A stretch of 37,365 bases of DNA from a virus, in the IMG/VR virus record IMGVR_UViG_3300044699_000123, positions 1 to 37,365 of that record. One strand, 5' to 3'. The notes beneath the pieces are model-generated. The model was not told the origin of the DNA. It did no database searches and worked only from the letters and a program-made list of their open reading frames with translations. Positions 24,501 to 31,100 of this stretch are shown here, in pieces. Numbering within the stretch: the stretch's first letter is position 1; every line of letters starts with the position of its first letter. Position numbers and translations under genes: made by a program.

Positions 24501-24556
24501 ACCCCGACCACCGACGCGGCGATCGTGATGCTGATAACGCTGCTGACCGATGCCAC
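21545..24556 (-). CDS. Tape measure protein (1003 aa)
   Basis: This is the longest gene in the window. GTG 24556 overlaps the previous stop. The protein is Ala-rich and helical, with membrane-like segments (LVAGVTTSLVSLAPAAFVAV, ALVAAKATFKLATAGFADAV), and has 44-residue internal repeats such as two copies of FLAELPG(K/R)A with IADFVTVAV, and FF(T/S)T(D/T)LP units. Length sets tail length: at the usual 0.15 nm per residue, about 150 nm. It follows the chaperone pair and one small gene. No frame change interrupts 3 kb. Confidence 0.9.
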   Translation of the reverse strand: MASVSSVISITIAASVVGVERAALRVRAAVRSMNEAVEENEKVLDKSTAAVKAFAGVVTKLGAIGTVAPLVAGVTTSLVSLAPAAFVAVGAIGALVAAKATFKLATAGFADAVGGDADALAKLAPAARETVRAIDDLRPAFDELRRATQQEFFQGFADDLRLIADTHLPTLRRELPQIARQFNLMGREATKALTTPAAAEDIESILQSTTKTLGNMTGALGNVAAGILGIAGVGATHLPRLGSAIDDVAARFNQWVQESVENGELEAMIDRALEGFANLGTAATNIGRIIGAVFTGLSQGAGQDFLTTLAQITDTFADFVESPAIQEALGALGKVFTDIAAVVREVFLTALQELAPIVVELAPLISEIAEVVGAALVNALQIVGPLLRDFAAFLADNKEIIADLAPLVVGLWAAFKGYTIVTTAATALGPLVTRLGGLSRILRVGGLIVGLGAVAVEVDKINQAAARDEGRPLTDMEDNLADIVGGGRQIAELDFPGIFADIGDEITQLRTGFLEGTSPIGAFKDKFLELNLTVRDFFVDAGQRVIGFFTTDLPNAINGIADSIGTFFSTTLPDTFSNGLDATGDAVSTFFTTTLPNAVSDGVSVAFTAVTDFFTDLPRKVGFALGEVIGHVINFGQSVVDMFLNLPTRVGEIFDSFSDTVVDEAEEAGTDFLDTTTTWFDDTVAFLAELPGKAGTAIADFVTVAVQTATDAGSSFLAETQRLVDATIAFLAELPGRAQAAIADFVTVAVATAQDAMNGFFTSVVAIWTQVQIFLQSIPGRIQQAIGYLGNLLFNAGRDLIDGLGRGIRAAYQGLLDFVGGIADGIASVKGPLSYDKIVLVPHGEALMAGLEFGIRTGEERVLQYVAGTADRIASATQAGLGASGLGSAAQEALSRLNSGGSLFEDFTFRGQSANLGQFNDALVDRFKASGGGDVRAFLEAIVASEQRAAAPAVAGSPGADEPGIQVRVFIGQRELTDLVLEIVGAQDRTTAQRLRAGTGTTW

Positions 24557-25008
24557 TACGCGCTCCAGCTGCGCACGATCGCGTCAACCATCTCCTGGTG
24601 CGCCTGGCGGATCTGCGGGGCGGCCGCATCCTGGGCCCTGAAGAACCAGTAGGACTGGTTACCCCGGTGCGGGCGGAAGGTGCGCAACGGGCTGACGCCC
24701 CGGTACTGGGGCTTGGCATACCAGCCGGTCCGGCGCTTGATCCCGAACTCGCTGCCGAACAGCAGCGGGTGCGGCCCGGCCGTCACGGCCGGGTTGGTGC
24801 CCGCGGTCGCGGTGCGCACGGTGCGCGCGGCCCGCGCGCTCTGGCGGGTGTCCGCCCGCCCAGCCGCGCGCACGATGCGCGCCAGCTCGCGCGACAGCTC
24901 GACCGCGCCTCGGCGCGCCTCGCGCTGCGCGTCGGCGGGCAGCTGCTCCAGCGCGCGCATCACCTCGCGCGCGCCGCGCACCTTGATGTCCAGGAAGTCA
25001 CGGGCCAT
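24556..25008 (-). CDS. HK97 gp10-like or tail assembly protein (150 aa)
   Basis: ATG 25008 overlaps the end of the chaperone frame. MARDFLDIKVRGAREVMRAL is followed by a basic helical region, LLFGSEFGIKR and a Trp/Phe end. The FGSEFG segment and basic helices resemble head-tail joining (gp10-like) proteins, although the position between chaperones and tape measure is unusual for them. Confidence 0.5.
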   Translation of the reverse strand: MARDFLDIKVRGAREVMRALEQLPADAQREARRGAVELSRELARIVRAAGRADTRQSARAARTVRTATAGTNPAVTAGPHPLLFGSEFGIKRRTGWYAKPQYRGVSPLRTFRPHRGNQSYWFFRAQDAAAPQIRQAHQEMVDAIVRSWSA

Positions 25009-25410
25009 CGCGCCGCTCCTGCTGCTCGACCAGGATGGCCAGCGCCGTGTCGATGTCTCGCGGGTCACCCGCGAGCCACGACACCACCGGGATCCCGGTC
25101 GTCAGAGCGAGCTGCACGATCAGTCGCCTCAGACTTCCGACTGGGTAGGGTCCATGACGCCGGCTCCCTCGGAACCCGCGGTCGGCTCGACCTGCACCTG
25201 GCGACGGAACTCGCCGTACTCGCCGGTCCAGAACTTGCGCCGGCGCGAGGCGAAGTAGGCAATCTCCACCAGGTCGGCCAGTGCGGGCTTGGCCTGCAGC
25301 TGGCCGAAGTACCGCGACGGCTTGGCCAGCTCCCACTCCAGGATGTCGCGGGAGTCGGCCACCAGGTCGTAGGCGTCCCCGTCCTCGGGGGTGCAGCGGT
25401 AGCTGATCAT
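24998..25410 (-). CDS. Tail assembly chaperone, long form made by -1 frameshift
   Basis: The short chaperone frame ends at 25129. The frame one base back continues over the same DNA and then reads SLRRLIVQLALTTGIPVVSW, LAGDPRDIDTALAIL and VEQQERRDGP, a typical second half of siphovirus chaperones. Two products in a fixed ratio are needed to chaperone the tape measure. I could not fix the slippery site; it must lie between about 25140 and 25330. Confidence 0.7.
25129..25410 (-). CDS. Tail assembly chaperone, short form (93 aa)
   Basis: It starts MISYRCTPEDGDAYDLVADS, then a helical region with LAKPSRYFGQLQ and FASRRRKFWTGEYGEF. Its position just before the tape measure and the continuation in the -1 frame are diagnostic. 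It overlaps the upstream gene by four bases. Confidence 0.75.
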   Translation of the reverse strand: MISYRCTPEDGDAYDLVADSRDILEWELAKPSRYFGQLQAKPALADLVEIAYFASRRRKFWTGEYGEFRRQVQVEPTAGSEGAGVMDPTQSEV

Positions 25411-25916
25411 GCGCTGCAGCCGAGGATCACGATGTCGTAGCTCACCGTGGTGGATCCGGCGGAGTTGGTGATGGTGAGCAGGTCGCCAGTGCCGGCGGTG
25501 ACCGCGAGGCCGGTGGCATCGGCCGAGCCGGCGGCGACGGCGAACATCATCCCCGGCCGCAGCGCGATACCGTCGGATGCCGCCATGAACAGCGGAAAGC
25601 CGTTGGACGCCGGCCTGGTCACCTGCACGTTGTTGGTGTTGCCACTGGCCGCCTTGATCGCGATGGCCTTCACCCGCGCGAAAACCTGCGCGGTGCCGAA
25701 CGCGTCGGCCAGCGCGCCCGCCAGGTCGAGATCCTCGGTTCCGGACGCGGCCAGCGAGCGGGTGTCGGCGAAGACCAGGTCGGCCTGCCCGGCGCCGGTA
25801 CCGGCCGCCAGGCTCACCGCCAGCTCGACGGTCCGCCGAGCCTGCGAGGTGCCGAGATCAACGGTGTTCTGCTGCACGCCCTGCAGGGCGAGGCGCACAG
25901 ACGAGGTGAGTGCCAT
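25407..25916 (-). CDS. Virion-associated beta-rich protein (169 aa)
   Basis: MALTSSVRLALQGVQQNTVD, then an Ala/Thr/Gly-rich beta sandwich with FARVKAIAIKAASGNTNNVQ and FPLFMAASDGIALRPG. The length and position between a tail-tube-like gene and the chaperones suggest a tail or decoration protein. It starts 10 bases after the upstream gene, behind a GGAGG site. Confidence 0.55.
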   Translation of the reverse strand: MALTSSVRLALQGVQQNTVDLGTSQARRTVELAVSLAAGTGAGQADLVFADTRSLAASGTEDLDLAGALADAFGTAQVFARVKAIAIKAASGNTNNVQVTRPASNGFPLFMAASDGIALRPGMMFAVAAGSADATGLAVTAGTGDLLTITNSAGSTTVSYDIVILGCSA

Positions 25917-25925
25917 GAGGTCCTC

Positions 25926-26342
25926 CTACGGACGCGACTTGGTGGGCTTGGCCGGGCACTGCAGCACGACCGAGGTCTGCTCGGTGGTGCGCACCTCACC
26001 GCCGACCGTGGGTGCCTTGATCAGCACCTCGCCGTCCCACTGCACGGTCTCGCCGACCGTGTTCGGGTGGTGCACCAGCGTGAAGTCGACGGTTTCGCCG
26101 TCGTTGTCCCAGAGCCAGTCCGAGACCCCCGCGCTGCGCCAGTCCGAGTACATGACCAGGTTCAGCGCGTACGAGTCGTCGGCTGCCTCGACAAAACTGC
26201 CGTCGTCCCCGCCGAAGGTGTGGAAAACGGTGCCGTCGTCGGTGTTGTTCTGGATCTCGGCGGTCACCAGTTGGTTCTCGAAAGAGACGCCGCCGATAGT
26301 GACGGTCATCTCCCGAAGCTTGCGGTTGTGTGCAGCGGTCAT
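25926..26342 (-). CDS. Major tail (tube) protein candidate (138 aa)
   Basis: It starts MTAAHNRKLREMTVTIGGVS, then FENQLVTAEIQNNTDDGTVF and a beta-rich body with WRSAGVSDWLWDNDGETVDF and PTVGGEVRTTEQTSVVLQC. Beta-sandwich composition with a Trp/Asp loop is normal for tail-tube subunits, and the order connector, tail terminator, tube, chaperone is conserved in siphoviruses. Confidence 0.6.
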   Translation of the reverse strand: MTAAHNRKLREMTVTIGGVSFENQLVTAEIQNNTDDGTVFHTFGGDDGSFVEAADDSYALNLVMYSDWRSAGVSDWLWDNDGETVDFTLVHHPNTVGETVQWDGEVLIKAPTVGGEVRTTEQTSVVLQCPAKPTKSRP

Positions 26343-26740
26343 AGCGCTACTTCCGTTTCGATGAAATAGGCGGGCAGCGAAATGGCGCCGACGTCCCAGG
26401 TGCCCGGCTCGGCCGTCCGGACCACCCCGACCCCGGACCCGTCGATCGCCTCGGCCACCTGCGGCACCAGCGCGTCGAGCTGCTCCAGCGCGCGGTCGGA
26501 CGCGCCCACCACCACGACGACCTGGAAGACCGCTTCGCTGGGCTGAGACGAAGCGGTCTTCCAGGTCAGCTGCGGCGGGCTGACCAGCACCGCCGGCGGT
26601 TCGAGGCCGTCACCGGCCTGGTAGGCGCGCAGGTCCGGCACCGCCAGGCAGGCGCTCAGCAGCGCCTCGCGCGCCGCCCACGTGGCGGTCTGCGAGCCGA
26701 TCGCCTGCTCGGCCGGAGTGAGCTGGCCCGGCGCGCTCAT
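26339..26740 (-). CDS. Tail terminator-like protein (133 aa)
   Basis: The four-base overlap with both neighbours points to coupling. LLSACLAVPDLRAYQAGDG, then PPAVLVSPPQLTWKTASSQP, FQVVVVVGASDRALEQLDAL and a final beta hairpin. This alpha/beta pattern fits the tail terminator/completion family that caps the tail tube and joins it to the head. Confidence 0.6.
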   Translation of the reverse strand: MSAPGQLTPAEQAIGSQTATWAAREALLSACLAVPDLRAYQAGDGLEPPAVLVSPPQLTWKTASSQPSEAVFQVVVVVGASDRALEQLDALVPQVAEAIDGSGVGVVRTAEPGTWDVGAISLPAYFIETEVAL

Positions 26741-27096
26741 GCGATCACCGACGGTGCGTGCTTGCCCATCCGCAGCTTGCGGTCGATGTCGGCGTCGAAG
26801 CTGGGCACCCGGTTGGTGCCCAGCTCGCCGGACTGCACGATCCCGTCCGGCGACCGCCCGCGCGCGCTCCAGCGGACGGCCAGCCGGACGGTCCCGAGCG
26901 CCATGTCGGCGTCCGGGATGGGGAGCGGAGCGGCCGTGACGTCCTCGGGCACCTCGCCGAAGTCGTAGCGCCCGTCGTGGAAGCGCTCCACGTAGGCCAC
27001 CGCCGCGTCGAGCATGTCCTGTAGACGCGCGTCGTCGCGGGTGTCGGTGATCTTCTGGTCCCGCTTGAGCAGGTCCAGACTCGGCGGCCAGCTCAT
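26737..27096 (-). CDS. Head-tail connector protein, HK97 gp6-like (119 aa)
   Basis: MSWPPSLDLLKRDQKITDTR, then DDARLQDMLDAAVAYVERFH, a helical bundle, and a C-terminal RKLRMGKHAPSVIA. This matches gp6-like adaptors, which sit as a ring below the portal. The gene order (after capsid and two small genes) agrees. Confidence 0.7.
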   Translation of the reverse strand: MSWPPSLDLLKRDQKITDTRDDARLQDMLDAAVAYVERFHDGRYDFGEVPEDVTAAPLPIPDADMALGTVRLAVRWSARGRSPDGIVQSGELGTNRVPSFDADIDRKLRMGKHAPSVIA

Positions 27097-27368
27097 GCGG
27101 TCTCGCTGCGCACGAGCAGGGTCACGATCGCGTCGCCGGGGGAGTCGCGCACCGCCCAGAGTTCGTCTCCGGCGGTGACCGCGATCCAGCCGTCCAGCGC
27201 GTCCGACGAGATCCCGTCGGACGCGCTGAGCAGCGCTGAGCCACCGATGGACACCCCGTAGGACGAGCTGGTGAACAGCCGCACCTCCTGGTCGTCCGCG
27301 CCGGCCGTGTAGATCAGCTTGGACGGGAAGGTGCCCAGCACCGTGACCTTCTGGACGACGAACGCCAT
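27093..27368 (-). CDS. Small head/neck protein (91 aa)
   Basis: MAFVVQKVTVLGTFPSKLIY, a beta-rich fold with VRLFTSSSYGVSIGG, and the end VTLLVRSETA. It lies between capsid and connector genes, where head decoration or stopper proteins are encoded. Four-base overlap downstream. Confidence 0.5.
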   Translation of the reverse strand: MAFVVQKVTVLGTFPSKLIYTAGADDQEVRLFTSSSYGVSIGGSALLSASDGISSDALDGWIAVTAGDELWAVRDSPGDAIVTLLVRSETA

Positions 27369-27378
27369 GGTCAGCCCC

Positions 27379-27588
27379 TCAGTTCGGAGTGACCATGCCG
27401 AAGGTTTCGAGCACGGTGATGATCGTGTCGATGGCCGTACGGGCCTGCGTGTCGACCGTGCCGCCGCCGGTCGGCGAGGTGATCGCCGACTGGCGGGCGG
27501 CCAGCGTGCCGGTGCCGACCCGGAAGGTGACCGCCCGCATATCGCCGGACAGGTCGCCCGTGCGAGCCGGCGCCTTGATGGCTGCCAT
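27379..27588 (-). CDS. Small hypothetical protein next to capsid (69 aa)
   Basis: The ATG overlaps the capsid stop. MAAIKAPARTGDLSGDMRAV is followed by a beta hairpin (TFRVGTGTLAARQSA) and a C-terminal helix (ARTAIDTIITVLETFGMV). Possibly a head decoration subunit. Role inferred from position only. Confidence 0.5.
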   Translation of the reverse strand: MAAIKAPARTGDLSGDMRAVTFRVGTGTLAARQSAITSPTGGGTVDTQARTAIDTIITVLETFGMVTPN

Positions 27589-28922
27589 CAGCTGGCCGCC
27601 GTCACGACGAAGCGCTTCACGCTCTTGCCCGCCTGGCGGACGATGACCGCGCTGTAGCCCCAGACGCCCGAGCTTGACGCTTCCGGACCGAGGGGCTCCT
27701 CGTAGCGGAAGCGCAGGGTGTCGGACTCGAACAGGATCGTGTCCGCCGCGCGGGCGACGATCACCGACTCGGGGTAGCTGCCGGTCGACACGCCGTCGGT
27801 GGCGATGATCCCGAGACCGCCGAGCCGGCCGTCGACCTGCACGGTGCCCACTCCGATGGCGTTCATCGGGCCCATGGAGTTCTCGACGATCAGCGGGCGG
27901 CCGTCGGCGTCCTTGAGCTTGAGGAACTCGCCGTACCTGACAATGCCCATGGCGATCAGGTCCGCGGGCAGCTTGCGCGCGTTGCGCACCGCGATCGAGG
28001 TATCGATGACCGCGTCGTAGGCGTCCTGGTCGGTCTGGAAGGCGGCCTCGGTCGCGAAGGTCGTCACCGCGCTGGACGCGGCCGTCACCATGGCCGCGCC
28101 GACCTTCTTTTCGATCTTGAGGTTGTACGCGGCCAGCATGTCGCCATAGATCAGCAGGTCGATCGCCGGGCTGGACATGTCCAGCATCTGCCGGGACACG
28201 ATCTGGATACCCGCCGTCGGCTTCGGCGTCACCGTGTCCGTGCTGGAGGCCCAGGCGTCGTCATCCTCGGTCGCGTCGTTCTCCGCGGACTGCTCGACGA
28301 TCTCGGCGTCGGTGCCGGTGGTCTGCTTCGGCAGGGTGATCGGGCGCGGATCGCTGCCCAGCCCGATGTTGCGCACCGCCGAGGCCAGCGCCCGACCCTG
28401 GCGGGCCAACAGCTCGAACTCGTCGGTCAACCAGTGCGGCGGCACCACGCCGGCGCCGGCGGACCCGGTGGTCAGCGCGCGGTTGTGCTCGGCGAGCCGG
28501 CGCGCCGCGTCGTCGTCACCGTGGCGGGACCGGTGCAGGTCGCCGAAGAACGAATTGCGCGCCGACCGGGTGTAGTGCCCGGGGTCGCGGTCCTGCGTGC
28601 GCGCGAGCGGCTGCGCACCGGGGCGCGTGCGGGTGACCGAGGTCAGCTCGGGGTCGGTGCGCGCGCGCACCGCTTCGGCGGTCGCGTCGCCCTGGACCTG
28701 GGCGGCCAGCTCCTGGACCTTGCGGTCGCGCAGCTCCACTTCGGTGAGGTCCTCGATCTGGCGCAGCAGGGGGGCGCCCTGCTCGGCCATGCCGCGCACC
28801 GAGGTCAGCTCGTCCTCGGACAGGTCGCGGTTCTCGGTGACGGCCTTCTCCTTGACCGCAGCCATGGCGGTCTGGAGCTGGGTGTACTTGTCGTGCAGGG
28901 ACTGCAGGTACGGGTTGGGCAC
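27588..28922 (-). CDS. HK97-fold major capsid protein (444 aa)
   Basis: GTG 28922 is chosen because GGGAG lies eight bases upstream and the protein then begins VPNPYLQSLHDKYTQLQTAM. The N-terminal 130 residues form the coiled-coil delta domain that scaffolds assembly and is normally removed by the protease. The body shows typical landmarks: TGSAGAGVVPPHWLTDEF, SAVRNIGLGSD, the E-loop region AGIQIVSRQMLDMSSPAIDL, and a C-terminal EEPLGPEASSSGVWGYSAV. The upstream ORF start (28958) is also possible. Confidence 0.9.
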   Translation of the reverse strand: MPNPYLQSLHDKYTQLQTAMAAVKEKAVTENRDLSEDELTSVRGMAEQGAPLLRQIEDLTEVELRDRKVQELAAQVQGDATAEAVRARTDPELTSVTRTRPGAQPLARTQDRDPGHYTRSARNSFFGDLHRSRHGDDDAARRLAEHNRALTTGSAGAGVVPPHWLTDEFELLARQGRALASAVRNIGLGSDPRPITLPKQTTGTDAEIVEQSAENDATEDDDAWASSTDTVTPKPTAGIQIVSRQMLDMSSPAIDLLIYGDMLAAYNLKIEKKVGAAMVTAASSAVTTFATEAAFQTDQDAYDAVIDTSIAVRNARKLPADLIAMGIVRYGEFLKLKDADGRPLIVENSMGPMNAIGVGTVQVDGRLGGLGIIATDGVSTGSYPESVIVARAADTILFESDTLRFRYEEPLGPEASSSGVWGYSAVIVRQAGKSVKRFVVTAAS

Positions 28923-29003
28923 GGGGACTCCCGACAGATGGGGATGGACTCGACCCACCTACGTGTCGGGGTGCCTACCTACCTGCCAGGGTGCCGCTCT
29001 CGC

Positions 29004-29041
29004 GGGGTGCCGGCCTCGGTGAGGGGTGTCGACCTCGGTGC
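29004..29041. repeat. Two tandem 19-bp imperfect repeats upstream of the capsid gene
   Basis: GGGGTGCCGGCCTCGGTGA (29004-29022) and GGGGTGTCGACCTCGGTGC (29023-29041) abut directly; a further GGGGTGCC occurs at 28968. They lie in the 170-base leader between the cassette terminator and the capsid start, so a regulator or promoter-associated role is possible. Confidence 0.55.
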
Positions 29042-29090
29042 TGCTGGCGCGAGGGTAGCTGATCTACGTTCGCGCTGGCCAGCGAGCGAC

Positions 29091-29124
29091 GAACGGCCCC
29101 CGGACCGAAGCCCGGGGGCCGTTC
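29091..29124 (-). terminator. Perfect 13-bp hairpin ending the repeat-array transcript
   Basis: GAACGGCCCCCGG and its exact complement flank an 8-base loop. It is placed just after the repeat array in the leftward direction and before the capsid leader, so it should isolate the cassette from the capsid operon. Confidence 0.75.
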
Positions 29125-29263
29125 CCACGCCATGGCCCTGCCCTTGCCTACCCAGCCGCGCCCACGCCACGCCGGCCCTGCCTTGCCTGGCCCGGCCTTG
29201 CCTCGTCCAGGCTGGCCATGCCCTGCCCAGCGGTGCCCTGACACGCTAGCCCAGCCGCGCCCA

Positions 29264-29315
29264 GCGCGGGCGTCCGGGACTCGAACCCGGATGTGTGCCG
29301 CTCGCCCAACCGTCC
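29264..29315 (-). repeat. T-arm-like unit 1 of 5
   Basis: Full-length unit, identical over its length to unit 4. The T-stem pairs fully. Confidence 0.8.
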
Positions 29316-29404
29316 ATGCCCTGCCTTGCCTGGCCACGCCCTGCAAGCCGTGCCACACCGAGCTCTGACCTGCCTGCCTCGCCGTGCCATGCCGGGCGCG
29401 CCTT

Positions 29405-29447
29405 GCGCGGGCGCCCGGACTCGCCCGATGTGTGCCGCTCGCCCACC
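29405..29447 (-). repeat. T-arm-like unit 2 of 5, degenerate
   Basis: It keeps the 5' and 3' ends (GCGCGGGCG and TGTGTGCCGCTCGCCC on the plus strand) but has lost part of the T-loop and stem. Confidence 0.75.
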
Positions 29448-29547
29448 TCCTGGCCTGGCCCAGCGTGCCTCGCCGTGCCACGCCTCGCCTTGACTTGCCC
29501 GCCTTGCTGGCCCGACCGAGCCACGCCATGCCAGCCGACCACGCCCT

Positions 29548-29597
29548 GCGCGGGCGTCCGGACTCGAACCCGATGTGTGCCGCTCGCCCAACCGTCC
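29548..29597 (-). repeat. T-arm-like unit 3 of 5
   Basis: It is as unit 1 but lacks one base from each side of the T-stem (GGG to GG and CCCGG to CCCG on the plus strand), which weakens the stem. These could be read errors. Confidence 0.8.
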
Positions 29598-29683
29598 CTG
29601 CCGCGCACGTCGAGCCACGCCGTGCCCTGCCTGACCTAGCCTGACTGCCTTGCCCAGCCGCGCATGCCATGCCGCCCTGCCTC

Positions 29684-29735
29684 GCGCGGGCGTCCGGGAC
29701 TCGAACCCGGATGTGTGCCGCTCGCCCAACCGTCC
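29684..29735 (-). repeat. T-arm-like unit 4 of 5
   Basis: It is identical to unit 1, including the flanking CATGCC at its right end. Confidence 0.8.
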
Positions 29736-29858
29736 ATGCCGCGCCTTGCCTAGCCTGGCCATACCTGGCCATGACTCGCCCAGTCCATGCCACGTCTCGC
29801 CGCGTCGTGCCTGGCCTCGCCCTGCCTTGCCATGCTGTGCCTAGTCCCGCCCGGCCTC

Positions 29859-29910
29859 GCGCGGGCGTCCGGGACTCGAACCCGGGTGTGTGCCGCTCGC
29901 CCAACCGTCC
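29859..29910 (-). repeat. T-arm-like unit 5 of 5
   Basis: It is full length, with one base change beside the T-stem (ATGTGTG to GTGTGTG on the plus strand). Confidence 0.8.
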
Positions 29911-29985
29911 CTGCCTCGCCTTGCCGCGCCCGGCCTCGCCCTGCCCAGCACTGCCATGCCCCGCCGTGCCATGCCGAGCCGGGTC

Positions 29986-30527
29986 CTACTCGCTGACGAG
30001 CTTCTCCAGCTTCGCCAGCCGCTCGTGCAGCGCGGCCACCTCGGCCTCGGTCCGCTCGCCGCGCTGGGTCGTGCTGGACAGGGCTTTCTCCAGCCGCTCG
30101 GTACGCACCGAGAGCCGGCGCGACAAGTCGATCTGCGCGGCCAGCGCCTGGCCGACCAGCTCGAACGCCTGGCGGACGCTGGCGTCCATGCCGTTGAAAT
30201 CGACGTTGACCGCCTTGCTCTGCGCACGCACCAGCGCCCGTCCGGCCTTGCTCTGGTGGTGGCGCGCCAGGTCGAGCTGCACGCCCGGCTCGACGATCTC
30301 GTAGCCCTTGTTCGGCACCGCGCGCGCGGTGCGCCGATCCTCGGTCTCCAGCTCCTTGACGGCACGTCGCACCGCCAGCTGGATGGTCGTGCGGTCGTGG
30401 TCGGGGTGCAGCTCCAGCGCGGTCGCCATGGCCACGTAGGTGACCACCTCGCCGACCTTCGCCACCCGCAGCAGGTCGTAGAGCGTGCGCCAGCGCGCGA
30501 CGGCGCCGACCGGGTGAACGGCGACAT
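29986..30527 (-). CDS. Winged-helix DNA-binding protein with coiled-coil tail (about 180 aa), frame change near 30510
   Basis: ATG 30527 (MSPFTR) overlaps the upstream TGA. One lost base near 30510 joins it to ARWRTLYDLLRVAKVG. A winged helix follows: GEVVTYVAMATALELHPDHD, IQLAVRRAVKELETEDRR and NKGYEIVEPG as the wing. Then ARHHQSKAGRALVRAQSKAV, and about 60 residues of coiled coil ending LHERLAKLEKLVSE. Similar wHTH plus coiled-coil proteins occur in other actinophages without known function. It shares a transcript with the RAMP-like gene and may bind DNA or the array RNA. Confidence 0.65.
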
Positions 30528-31100
30528 CACGTCGATCTCCACCGTGAACCGGCCGTACACCGGGCGCCAGTCCCCGATGCCGACGATCGACCCGGCGAGT
30601 CGGGCGAACTCCTCCAGCTCGGTGCGGTCGATGATCTCCGGGTCGAACTCGATCTCCACGGAGAGCACCCAGTCCCGGAACATGGGGCGGGTGCGCATGA
30701 TCCGCTTGCGCTCGACCACCACCGAGTCCACGGTGCGGAAGTTCGCGTCCTTCCACAGCTCGTCCAGGTCACGCGGGCCCGTGTAGCCCAGCGGATTGAT
30801 CCGCTCCGGGATGAGCACGCCCGCCTGCACCTTGTCTCCGCGCCGGCTGCGCTTAGCCGCTCCACGCAGGCACTGGCGCACGTTCTCGCCGGGCACGAAC
30901 GGGCCGACGTCCGGGTCGAAGTACAGGCCGCCGACGTATTCCAGGCGCGCCAGCGCCTCGCGATCCTCGTCGGTCTTGCGCGACCGCTTGGCCATGATCG
31001 GTTTCATCTCCCGCACGATCGGGTCGAGCGGGTCGGCCAGGCGGGTGTTGTGCATGAGCAGCGGCGCCGTGCCGCGCATCGTGAGCGTTGCGTGAGCCAT
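30527..31100 (-). CDS. RAMP/Cas7-like protein (about 190 aa) from a leaderless promoter
   Basis: ATG 31100 (MAHATLTMRGTAPLLMHNTR) stands seven bases after a -10. Two segments resemble RAMP-fold (Cas7-type) RNA-binding proteins: GPFVPGENVRQCLRGAAK at about 66-83, like the xIPGSSLKGxxR element, and GIGDWRPVYGRFTVE at about 174-188, like the Gly-rich loop near the RAMP C-terminus. Homologues with PLLMHN and GDWRP motifs exist in other phages as hypotheticals, to my memory. Near the 3' end one frame change is needed to reach the TGA at 30527-30529. No CRISPR nuclease is nearby. The RAMP assignment is an inference from motifs. Confidence 0.5.

Larger units (their letters stand above)
29125..29985 (-). 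repeat. Non-coding array: five tRNA T-arm-like units in a degenerate NNGCC pentamer field
   Basis: No real gene is found in these 860 bases. Units of about 50 bp begin at 29264, 29405, 29548, 29684 and 29859 (steps of 141, 143, 136 and 175). Between them, the plus strand is a run of pentamers of the form NNGCC (ATGCC, CTGCC, TTGCC, ACGCC, TGGCC). Read leftward, each unit contains GGTTCGAGTCCC flanked by a 5-bp stem (CCGGG/CCCGG), as in a tRNA T-arm, and GGGCG/CGCCC that can close a second stem. No anticodon arm or full acceptor stem can be drawn. The array lies on the same strand as, and after, the two cassette genes. Confidence 0.85.

Noticed and set aside
29148-29904. Long minus-strand ORFs over the array (with GFESRTP-like peptides)
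   Set aside because: These are the usual false translation of tRNA T-arm sequence; the pentamer period and repeated peptides argue against real proteins.
29125-29985. CRISPR array
   Set aside because: The repeats are about 50 bp with tRNA-like structure, the intervals are 85-123 bp of low-complexity pentamers rather than unique spacers, and no cas nuclease or adaptation gene is present.
29125-29985. Cluster of complete tRNA genes
   Set aside because: The T-arm consensus is present five times, but no anticodon arm or 7-bp acceptor stem can be drawn at tRNA spacing.
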